DNA from: Pseudomonadota bacterium
Lineage (GTDB): Bacteria > Desulfobacterota > Binatia > Binatales > Binataceae
Length of the DNA stretch: 63,191 bases
NCBI GenBank assembly: GCA_021324455.1
Contig: JAJPJA010000064.1
Location: 1 to 63,191, forward strand
Direction: 5' to 3'
Of the stretch, positions 34,323 through 41,888 are shown in pieces (the first letter of the stretch is position 1; the number at the start of each line of letters is the position of its first letter). The notes under the pieces are model-generated. The model saw nothing but the letters and a program-made list of their open reading frames with translations, ran no database searches and was not told where the DNA came from. The position numbers were made by a program, and so were the translations under genes.

Positions 34323-34856
34323 ATGCAATCGCCACGTCCGAGCGCCTTTTCGGGCCTGCTCCGTCGATGGGAATCGATAACCGGGCTCCTGCGCGCGCTG
34401 GATTGGGTACCGCCCCTGCTGGTGCGTCTTTTTGTCGGCTACTTCTTCTTCGAAACCGGATGGGCCAAGCTGCACAATCTGCCCGCATTCGTTGAACGCT
34501 TCCGGCAATGGGGGATTCCCTATCCCGAATTCAACGCCGCCCTCTCCGCATGGACCGAATGCCTGGGCGGCGCCCTGACCATGGCCGGTCTGGCCACGCG
34601 TTTGGTCTCCGTCGCGATGGTCATCAACATGGTCGTGGCGATCGTCAGCGTCAAGCTGAAGAACGTCGCCGGGCTGGACGACTTGGTCGAACTGGACGAG
34701 CCGCTTTATGCCCTGTTTTATGTCTGGCTGGGATTTAACGGAGCGGGCGCGCTCAGCCTCGATCGGTTGCTGGTGATGGCGTTGAGGCGATCGGAGGATT
34801 CAGCCGCCCCATCCGATGGGCGCACGATAATGAAACAGACGAGCTCGGAGCGGTGA
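34323..34856 (+). CDS. DoxX-family membrane protein
   Basis: 177 residues with about four transmembrane helices. The family signature LLVRLFVGYFFFETGWAKLHNLPAFVERFRQWGIPYPEFNAALSAWTECLGGALTMAGLATRL is clear. DoxX proteins are often partners of redox or thiosulfate/detoxification enzymes. The ATG at 34323 has GGGAG upstream. Its stop TGA overlaps the next gene's GTG (GTGA), so it is translationally coupled to the 525-residue protein. Confidence 0.88.
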   Translation: MQSPRPSAFSGLLRRWESITGLLRALDWVPPLLVRLFVGYFFFETGWAKLHNLPAFVERFRQWGIPYPEFNAALSAWTECLGGALTMAGLATRLVSVAMVINMVVAIVSVKLKNVAGLDDLVELDEPLYALFYVWLGFNGAGALSLDRLLVMALRRSEDSAAPSDGRTIMKQTSSER

Positions 34857-36430
34857 TCGGACGGGCAACCATTAGCGCGTTCTTTGCGCTCCTGATTGCG
34901 ATCCGCGCGCTTTCGGCCGCGTGCGCCGAGCCGGGCAAATCCGATCGCCTGGAACAGATGGCGCGGGAGAAATTCGGCGCGCTTTCCGCCGCTGAAGTCC
35001 TGCTCGTGCGCAGCGCTCCTGAACGCGACCTTAAATGGGCCGGGCCGCACGACGACCCCGACGATCCCTCCAACGATCCGCTGCATGCCGAATCATGGGG
35101 ACCGGAGCGCACTATCCGCGCACCGCTGCTGGTTTGGCTGGCGTCCGATCCCACGGCGTCGCTCCTGGTGCATCCCAGCGGCGCCGGCATCAAGGCGGCC
35201 CGTATCGCCGGCCAACTCGATCTCTCCTATCAGAAGGTTCCCTTCACCCTGACGCTGATCCGCTGTGCCATCCGCGACGGTATCGATCTTTCCTACGCCC
35301 GCATCCGCGGCCTCGATCTGAGAGCAAGCGCGACCGGTCCGGTGATGGCTGAGATGGCGGCGGTGGACGGCGACGTGCGCATGACGTTTGGGAATTACGA
35401 CCAGGTCACGTTCTACCGCGCGTCGATCAGCGGCAGCCTGGATTTCAGCGCGGCCCGCGTCCAGAGCGCCGACGCGCCGGCGATTTCGCTGATCGAGGCG
35501 TCAATCGGCGGCGACGCCGTTTTCCATCAGGGATTTGCCACCAACGGAATTATCGATTTGCGGCTGGCGCGGATCGGGCAGGCGCTGAGTTTCAATCACG
35601 CGCGGTTTTACGGCGCCCGGGATAACGGGATCATCGCCGAGAGAGCGCTAATACATGGACCGCTTTACTGGGTGGCGATGAACCTTACACCGCGCACGCA
35701 ACTGGATCTGGCCGACGCGCGCGCGGCGGATTTATGGGACGATCAGGCCAGCTGGCCGGCGCCGGGCAACCTGATTCTGAGCGGCTTTCAATACGAAGGG
35801 TTCGGCGGCGACAGCCCGGCCGACGCGGACAGCCGGCTTAAATGGCTCGCGCGTCAGCCGCCCGGATTCCACGCCCAGCCCTATGCCGAATTGGCCAAGG
35901 CGCTGGCGGCCGGCGGCAACGCCGATGACGCGATCGCGGTCGAGATTGCGCAGCGCGTGGCGCAGCGCCGCGAAGGCGGCCTGGGTCCGCTGGAGCGGGC
36001 GTGGAATGCGATGCTTCAGGCGACGATCGGGTACGGGTTTATCCCGCTGCGCGCGCTGTGGTGGATCGCCGGTTTTGTATTTGTCGGCACGCTGCTGTTC
36101 AGATGGGGCTACGCGCTGCGGGCGGTTGCTCCGACCGAGGAAGCGGCGTTTGAATCGTTCATGCACAGCGGCACCACGCCGCCGCATTATCCGGCCTTCA
36201 ACGCCTTCGTCTATTCGCTGGAGAATTTCCTGCCGGTCGTCGATCTGCATCAGGGGGAATACTGGCGGCCCAACCCCGCGCAGGCCGCATTTGGCGCGCA
36301 TCCGGGTTCCTCGCAGCGGCCGGTCGTGGCGGTCTGCCTGCGCTGGTATCTGTGGGCGCATATCCTGGCCGGATGGATCCTGACGCCGCTTCTGGCGGCC
36401 GGCCTTTCGGGGCTGATTCATGTCGGATGA
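34853..36430 (+). CDS. Predicted beta-solenoid membrane protein (uncharacterised)
   Basis: 525 residues, GTG start overlapping the DoxX stop. A signal peptide (ISAFFALLIAIRALSAACA) and a helical start (LEQMAREKFGALSAAEVLLVRSAPERD) are followed by pentapeptide-like or right-handed beta-helix turns. Examples are AARIAGQLDLSYQKVPFTLTLIRCAI, IDLSYARIRGLDLRA, ISGSLDFSAARVQ, IDLRLARIGQALSFNHARF and LDLADARAADLW. Two hydrophobic helices near the C-terminus (about 395-415 and 500-520) flank FNAFVYSLENFLPVVDLHQGEYWRPN. This design resembles proteins annotated as membrane-associated oxidoreductases, a label with little evidence. Its role is not known; coupling to DoxX suggests a redox or envelope function. 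Confidence 0.75.
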   Translation: MIGRATISAFFALLIAIRALSAACAEPGKSDRLEQMAREKFGALSAAEVLLVRSAPERDLKWAGPHDDPDDPSNDPLHAESWGPERTIRAPLLVWLASDPTASLLVHPSGAGIKAARIAGQLDLSYQKVPFTLTLIRCAIRDGIDLSYARIRGLDLRASATGPVMAEMAAVDGDVRMTFGNYDQVTFYRASISGSLDFSAARVQSADAPAISLIEASIGGDAVFHQGFATNGIIDLRLARIGQALSFNHARFYGARDNGIIAERALIHGPLYWVAMNLTPRTQLDLADARAADLWDDQASWPAPGNLILSGFQYEGFGGDSPADADSRLKWLARQPPGFHAQPYAELAKALAAGGNADDAIAVEIAQRVAQRREGGLGPLERAWNAMLQATIGYGFIPLRALWWIAGFVFVGTLLFRWGYALRAVAPTEEAAFESFMHSGTTPPHYPAFNAFVYSLENFLPVVDLHQGEYWRPNPAQAAFGAHPGSSQRPVVAVCLRWYLWAHILAGWILTPLLAAGLSGLIHVG

Positions 36431-36938
36431 TGCTGAAAATGCCCCGGCCCCGCGCGTGATCGTGATAATGGGGGTGGAGGGCTCGGGCAAAACCACCATC
36501 GGCCAGATGCTGGCGCGCGCGCTTGGATGGAATTTCAGCGACGCCGACGAATTCCATACGCCGCAGGCCAAAGCAAAAATGGCGGCGGGAGCCGCGCTCA
36601 CCGACGATGATCGGCGGCCGTGGCTGCAGGCCCTGCGCGGCCTGATTGCGGACCGAATCAAGACCGGCCCCCCAACCGTACTGGCCTGCTCGGCCCTGAA
36701 ACAGTCCTACCGCGACGCATTGACGGTGGATCGCGCCCGCATGGCGTTTGTTTACCTCAAGGGCGGCATCGAGCTGATCCGTGAGCGGCTGCGCATGCGC
36801 ACAGGCCATTACGCGGGCCTCGAGCTGCTCGACAGCCAATTTGCGGCGCTGGAAGAACCCCAAGACGCGCTGGCCGTCGATATCAGCCGGACCCCGGATC
36901 GGATAGTCGGCGACATCCGCGCGGGTCTGAAGCTTTAA
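36420..36938 (+). CDS. gntK: Gluconokinase (GntK-type)
   Basis: 172 residues, the usual size of thermosensitive-type gluconokinases. The P-loop GVEGSGKTT (18-26), followed by FSDADEFHTPQAKAKMAAGAALTDDDRRPWLQAL, is the signature of the family: the DADEFH, NKxKM and G-x-PLtDxDRxPWL equivalents are visible. Later LACSALKQSYRDAL and FVYLKGGIELIRERLRMRTGHY complete it. It phosphorylates D-gluconate to 6-phosphogluconate. It overlaps the upstream gene by 11 bases. The family also includes related short sugar-acid kinases, so substrate is a family inference. Confidence 0.9.
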   Translation: MSDDAENAPAPRVIVIMGVEGSGKTTIGQMLARALGWNFSDADEFHTPQAKAKMAAGAALTDDDRRPWLQALRGLIADRIKTGPPTVLACSALKQSYRDALTVDRARMAFVYLKGGIELIRERLRMRTGHYAGLELLDSQFAALEEPQDALAVDISRTPDRIVGDIRAGLKL

Positions 36939-37401
36939 GCATCGGAAAGCATTAGGGCTTGTCTTCGCGCATGGGCTGCCCGGCGTGGAAATCCGGCGCG
37001 GTTTGCGATCAGCCGTGAGGGACGGCGCAGCGCAGCATAGCAGAGCTTGCGGCAATGCTTAAAAAAGCTTCGATCTGTACCGCCGCCGCTTTCGGCCGGA
37101 TTTGGGCACTTTTCATCGAGCTGGCTGAGGGAAGGAGAACTTTTCCGGCCTGAGCGCGCGGGCCCGCGAGTTTCGGGTTGCTCTACCGCTTGTAGGACTT
37201 TCGCCCGCCTTACGGTCCAACGGGAGCGGTACGGGCCGCGCGGGAAACTTCGCAGCGGTTTTCGTCAGTCGCGGGCTAAGTATTTGCCAAAGCTGAACAG
37301 CCGTGGAAATCTCTGATCCAGCAAGCGCATTGCGTGCCCTCTGACGGGTAGCTTCTTTCAGCTCAGGCTCAGGCGGCCAATCGTTGAAACGGCGCGAGCG
37401 A
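36939..37401. other. Intergenic region, no gene seen
   Basis: About 460 bases between gntK and the response-regulator gene. Short frames lack coding character and ribosome-binding sites. The first part contains AAGC/GCTT pairs and short A-runs but no clean hairpin followed by a T-run, so I call no terminator. The later part (37150-37250) is GC-rich with several possible stems. Confidence 0.5.
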
Positions 37402-37836
37402 ATGAATAAAGGTGCACAATTGATGGTACCGCTTTCGCATGTTTCCGAACCGGAAAACACCGCTCAGGACGAAGACGGGCCGCGCCCGCGGGTTCTGGTC
37501 GTGGACGACAGCCGCGATTCGGCGGAGATGCTGTGCGAGGTGCTTCAGGCCTACGGTTGTTCCACCTGTGTGGCCTACGACGGGCCGTCGGCGCTGGACG
37601 CGGCGCAGTCCTTCAAACCCCATCTGGCGCTGATCGATATCAATCTGCCGTTGATGGACGGCTACGAAGTGGCGCAGCGGATGCGGCAGAATCCGGAGTT
37701 GCGTCAAATCCGGCTGATCGCGGTAACCGGGTACAGTGAAGCCGCGGAGCGCCGCCGCTCCCAGCAGGCCGGCTTCAACGATCACATGGTCAAGCCGATC
37801 GATCTGAAACAGTTGCGAGACGCAATCCGGGGTTAG
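37402..37836 (+). CDS. Single-domain response regulator (receiver only)
   Basis: 144 residues: a short N-terminal extension then one receiver domain. Acidic pair in RVLVVDDSRDSAEML, phosphoacceptor Asp in HLALIDINLPLMDGYEVAQRM, conserved Thr in LIAVTGYS and Lys in HMVKPIDLKQLRDA. No output domain, so it acts as a CheY/phosphorelay-type shuttle or protein-binding switch. It is convergent with the large hybrid kinase whose end lies 19 bases away. That makes the pair a candidate two-component/relay system, although not co-transcribed. The ATG at 37402 is the likely start; 37423 is possible. Confidence 0.9.
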   Translation: MNKGAQLMVPLSHVSEPENTAQDEDGPRPRVLVVDDSRDSAEMLCEVLQAYGCSTCVAYDGPSALDAAQSFKPHLALIDINLPLMDGYEVAQRMRQNPELRQIRLIAVTGYSEAAERRRSQQAGFNDHMVKPIDLKQLRDAIRG

Positions 37837-37855
37837 TCTGGCGAACGGGTGAGCG

Positions 37856-40800
37856 TCAGCCGGCGGATTCCGCCGCGCGTGCCAGCGCTTGCGCCAGCTT
37901 CTCCATCGTCACCGGCTTGGCCAGGTAGTCGTCCATCCCGGCGGCCAGGCATTTCTCGCGGTCGCCCTCCATCGCATTGGCAGTCATCGCGATTATCAGG
38001 ACATGACGGCCGCTTTGCCGAGCTTCGTTTCGCCGGATCGCCGCGGTGGCGCCATAGCCGTCCATCTCCGGCATCTGGCAATCCATCAAAATCACATCAT
38101 ACGGAACTTTTTCCAGCGCCTGCAGCGCTTCAAGTCCATTGCCGACGCCGTCGGCACGATAACCCAGTCTGGCGAGCTGGCGCAGTGCGACCTTCTGATT
38201 GATCGCGTTATCTTCAGCTACCAGTATCCGCAGCCTGCCCGAGCCGGGCGGCGGCACGGGTTCGTTTTTGGGCGACCCGGACGCTACCGGCGCCGCGGCG
38301 GCCTGGCCCAGCTTCAGGTTGAAGTGGAACGTGGAACCCACACCCATCTCGCTCCTGACGCCGAGACTGCCGCCCATCTGCTGGACCAGGTTCGCGGCGA
38401 TGGCCAGACCCAGGCCGGTGCCGCCGTACTTGCGCGTGACCGACGCGTCGGCCTGAGTGAAGGGTTCGAACAGATGCTTCTGGGCGTCGGGCGGAATACC
38501 GATACCCGTATCGCAGACTTCGAAAGCGAGGCCCGGGGAGTCATCGTGCTGCCGCGGGCGCAGCCTGACCAGAACCTGGCCGCGTTCGGTGAATTTGATC
38601 GCGTTGCCAATCAGGTTGCATAAAATCTGGCGCAGCCGCCCCGGGTCGCCGCTGAGCCGGGCAGGAGTGTCGGGGTCGACGTCGGTGAGCAGCGCGATGC
38701 CTTTGACCCGCGCGGCGGCGGCAAAAATCTCGATCGCTTCGTCCAGCGTGGCGCGCGGGTCGAAATCCAGATTTTCGAACAGCAGTTTGCCCGCCGACAG
38801 TTTGGAGAAGTCCAGCACGTCATTGACCAGCGACAGCAGCGCGTCGGAACTGGAACGGACACCCTCGAGCATTTCGCGCTGTTCACCCGACATCGGCGTG
38901 TCGAGCAGCAATCCGGTCAATCCGACGATGGCGTTGAGCGGGGTACGAATCTCGTGGCTGATATTGGCCATGAACTCGGACTTGAGCCGCGCCGCCTCCA
39001 GCGCGGCGTCGCGCGCTTCGAGCAGCTGCTGCTCCAGTTTTTTGCGATCGGTGATGTCGCGCGTGCTGACGACCATGACCGGCTCGCCGCCCAAATCCTC
39101 CGCCCGCACCGATCGCGCCTCGCAGTTGCGCCAGGAGCCGTGTGCGTCGGCGATGCGCAATTCGTATTGCGCGGCGCCGGTGGCAAAGGTGTCGGCGATC
39201 GAGCGCAATGCCCGTTCGCGGTCCTCCGGATGCACATATTCCATTCCGGTGGTGCCGATATAGCCGGCCTGGGGGCGTCCGAACTGGCGTACCGCGTCGC
39301 TGGAAAAAGCGATGGTACCGTCGGGCCGCAAAACGAGGATGACGTCGGAGGAGGTCTGGATCAGGGTGCGGAAGTATTCCTCGCTGCGGCGCAGCGCCTG
39401 CTCGGTGCTGAGCCGCTCCGCCGCCTGCGCGATGATGTTGGCGATGGCCTGCATGAAGGCGGCGTCATCCTGGCTGAACTTGCGGGGCTTGAGCGAATGC
39501 GCCGAAACCATTCCCCAGGGCCGATCGCTTCCGCCCACCAGCACCGCGATCCCGGACCGGACCCCGAGTTGGGCTCGATGGGCCACCGGCCGGAAACCGG
39601 TTTCGATCTCGAAATCCTCAACGATAACCGGATGATTGCAGCGAAGCGCCTGCCCGGCTTGCGTATCGGGACCGGCCTCGAATTCGGTACCCACGTCCCA
39701 TCCCACGGCCGCCCGGACGCGGATTGTTCTGCCGTCGGGCTGCAGCTCGGCGACGCCGCTGAATTCGATCTTCAAAGTGGCGGCAATCAGCTCCGCCGCG
39801 CCGTTCAGCAGCGGGCCGAGTTCGTGGGCACGCAGCGCGTGCTGGCCGAAATCAGCCGCCGCGCGCTGCTGTTCGAGCCGCGAATGGAGCTGCGCCTGAG
39901 TCTGGAGCAGCGCGAGTTCCGCGGCCTTGCGCTGGCTGATGTCGCGCGTGTTGAAGACTCCGGCCGGTCTGCCGCGGCGATCGGCGATGCGGCGCCCGCG
40001 AACTTCGCAATGCAGCCACGATCCGTCGCGGCGGCGAATTCGGCATTCGTATGTGCTGGCGCCGCTCTGAAACATCTCGCGCATCCCGTGCAGCACCGTA
40101 CCGAAGTCCTCGGGATGAACCGCCAGCGCGCCTTTGACGATCTCCTCCTCGCCGAATTCGTAACCGAACAGCGTATAGCCGGTTTCATTGGCGAACTGGG
40201 TTACGCCGTCGCGGCCGATTACGGCAATCGCGTCGGAGCTGCTGTGCAGGATCGATCGGTAATATTGCTCGCTGCCGCGCAGCGCCTCCTCCGCCGCAAT
40301 CCGTTCCACGGCGTGGGAGATGATGTTGGCAATCGATTGAATGAAGGCCGCGTCGTATTCGCTGAAGCTGCGCTTGCGGGTGGTGGTTGCGCAAAGCACG
40401 CCGTAGGGCCGTTCGTGTCCTCCGATTACGAGCGTCAGACCCGACTTCAGTCCATGTTCGAAGGTCGAGCCGGGAACCGTGAAGCGGGTTTCGTTGCTGT
40501 AATCGTCGACGATCACGGGACCGTTGCAGGATAGGGCATAGCCGCTATGCGAATCGGTGCCGAGCTCCAGCGGCGGCGAGGCGCCGCGGTCCCATCCGAC
40601 GTTGGCCCGCAGCCGCAAGGTTTTGCCGTCCGGCTGCAGTTCCATCACCGCGCAATATTCGATCTCCAGTGTTTCAGCGACGCGATGCACGGCCTGCTCC
40701 AGCAGCGGATCGAGCCGGGTCGCGCGCAGCGCCTGCTGGCCAAAATCAGCCACCGCGCGTTGCTGCGCCAGGCGCGACTGCAGATCAAGCTGTGTGCGGA

Positions 40801-41569
40801 GGAAGGCGGATTGCATCCGTTTGCGAGCGGTGATGTCGCGCTGCATGAACGAAGCGCCGGTCAACCGGCCGCATCCGTCGCGAATTCCAAACGCGCTGGT
40901 CGAAAGTTCGACTGCTTCGCCGTCCGTGCGGATGCTGGTCGCTTCATAATGGCAGGGCCCGCCGCCGTTGAGGATTTGGTTGAGGACCTCGCGCACCTGG
41001 GCCGCGGACTCGCCCGAGAGGTAGCTCTCAACCGGCTGCCCGATGATTTCCGCCGCGCGGCGGCCGTAAACATTTTCCGCCCCGCGGTTCCATACCGTTA
41101 CAAGCCCGGCGCGATCGATTGCGATCACCGCGTCGCTCGACGAATCGACGATCGACGCCAGCAGGTCCCGGTTCTGTTCGATGTTTCGGATCGAAGTCAG
41201 GTCGCGGGCGAACAGCGCGAAGCGCCGCTCGCCTCCGGCTTTGAGCGGCAGCGGGACCAGGCGATACTCGAAACGCCAACGCCGGTCGCGCCCGCCCAGC
41301 ATAAGGCATTCGAAACGGCCGGGCTTGCCCTCGCGCAGCAGTTCGCGCAATTGGCTTGCCGCCGCCTTCTCCTCGGGCGCCATAAATTCGAACAGCGTAC
41401 GCCCGCGCACGTCGCCGTTGCCGTCGCGCATCGCGCCGGCGGCGCCGATCGGGTCGACTTCGAGGAAGGTGCCGTCCCCCGCGATTATCGCCCAGGTTTC
41501 GGCCGCGGCCTGAAGCACCGCCCGCAGCGTCACCTCGTTGCTGTTGTTGTCCGCGGTTAAGTTCTGCAT
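37856..41569 (-). CDS. Large hybrid sensor histidine kinase (PAS, GAF, HisKA, HATPase, receiver)
   Basis: 1237 residues from ATG at 41569, all apparently cytosolic (no clear membrane helix). Domain order: PAS (about 15-130), PAS (135-250), GAF (270-420), PAS (435-550), GAF (570-720), PAS (735-845), HisKA with phospho-His872 in ISHEIRTP, HATPase_c with LIGNAIKF and DTGIG, then a receiver with Asp1163 in ILMDCQMP. The phosphate passes from His872 to Asp1163 and probably on to an HPt or separate receiver. The GAF-PAS units 257-556 and 557-850 are tandem duplicates, sharing DFGQxALR and the GG-x-xRPxG motif. Ligand unknown (PAS/GAF suggest redox, light or small-molecule sensing). Confidence 0.93.
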   Translation of the reverse strand: MQNLTADNNSNEVTLRAVLQAAAETWAIIAGDGTFLEVDPIGAAGAMRDGNGDVRGRTLFEFMAPEEKAAASQLRELLREGKPGRFECLMLGGRDRRWRFEYRLVPLPLKAGGERRFALFARDLTSIRNIEQNRDLLASIVDSSSDAVIAIDRAGLVTVWNRGAENVYGRRAAEIIGQPVESYLSGESAAQVREVLNQILNGGGPCHYEATSIRTDGEAVELSTSAFGIRDGCGRLTGASFMQRDITARKRMQSAFLRTQLDLQSRLAQQRAVADFGQQALRATRLDPLLEQAVHRVAETLEIEYCAVMELQPDGKTLRLRANVGWDRGASPPLELGTDSHSGYALSCNGPVIVDDYSNETRFTVPGSTFEHGLKSGLTLVIGGHERPYGVLCATTTRKRSFSEYDAAFIQSIANIISHAVERIAAEEALRGSEQYYRSILHSSSDAIAVIGRDGVTQFANETGYTLFGYEFGEEEIVKGALAVHPEDFGTVLHGMREMFQSGASTYECRIRRRDGSWLHCEVRGRRIADRRGRPAGVFNTRDISQRKAAELALLQTQAQLHSRLEQQRAAADFGQHALRAHELGPLLNGAAELIAATLKIEFSGVAELQPDGRTIRVRAAVGWDVGTEFEAGPDTQAGQALRCNHPVIVEDFEIETGFRPVAHRAQLGVRSGIAVLVGGSDRPWGMVSAHSLKPRKFSQDDAAFMQAIANIIAQAAERLSTEQALRRSEEYFRTLIQTSSDVILVLRPDGTIAFSSDAVRQFGRPQAGYIGTTGMEYVHPEDRERALRSIADTFATGAAQYELRIADAHGSWRNCEARSVRAEDLGGEPVMVVSTRDITDRKKLEQQLLEARDAALEAARLKSEFMANISHEIRTPLNAIVGLTGLLLDTPMSGEQREMLEGVRSSSDALLSLVNDVLDFSKLSAGKLLFENLDFDPRATLDEAIEIFAAAARVKGIALLTDVDPDTPARLSGDPGRLRQILCNLIGNAIKFTERGQVLVRLRPRQHDDSPGLAFEVCDTGIGIPPDAQKHLFEPFTQADASVTRKYGGTGLGLAIAANLVQQMGGSLGVRSEMGVGSTFHFNLKLGQAAAAPVASGSPKNEPVPPPGSGRLRILVAEDNAINQKVALRQLARLGYRADGVGNGLEALQALEKVPYDVILMDCQMPEMDGYGATAAIRRNEARQSGRHVLIIAMTANAMEGDREKCLAAGMDDYLAKPVTMEKLAQALARAAESAG

Positions 41570-41888
41570 GGTGTCCGGCTTCCGGCTCAATCCGTGCCCG
41601 CAATCGCCCGTGCGGGAAGCGCACGGAACCGGATCGGGCGGGTGAGAAAGTTCGGGGCTCGCGTACTGACTGCCCGGATGAATGGGAGCAACCAAAGCCA
41701 ACGGGAGCGGGCGCGGGTCAAAAACAATCCCCCTTTTGCTTACGCCGCCGGCCGCGGCGAGATGATTTTGATTTATCTCAAACCAATTCCGCTCACAATC
41801 CCGCGTATTTTTGCCTTGAAGCTCCTGATAGCGCCCGCCCAGCGGATGGCCGGCGCGGGTTGCATTGCGCCCAATCACCTGAGAAACA
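41570..41888. other. Divergent intergenic region between hybrid kinase and hyuA
   Basis: About 320 bases with no gene. An FNR/CRP-like site is visible at 41768-41781 (TTGAT-TTAT-CTCAA, one mismatch to TTGAT-n4-ATCAA). The AT-rich stretch 41765-41800 is where promoters of either gene would sit. A single near-match is weak evidence. Confidence 0.4.

Noticed and set aside
37047..37316. 89-residue plus-strand frame in the gntK/regulator gap
   Set aside because: No ribosome-binding site, no recognisable fold, unusual composition; treated as intergenic.
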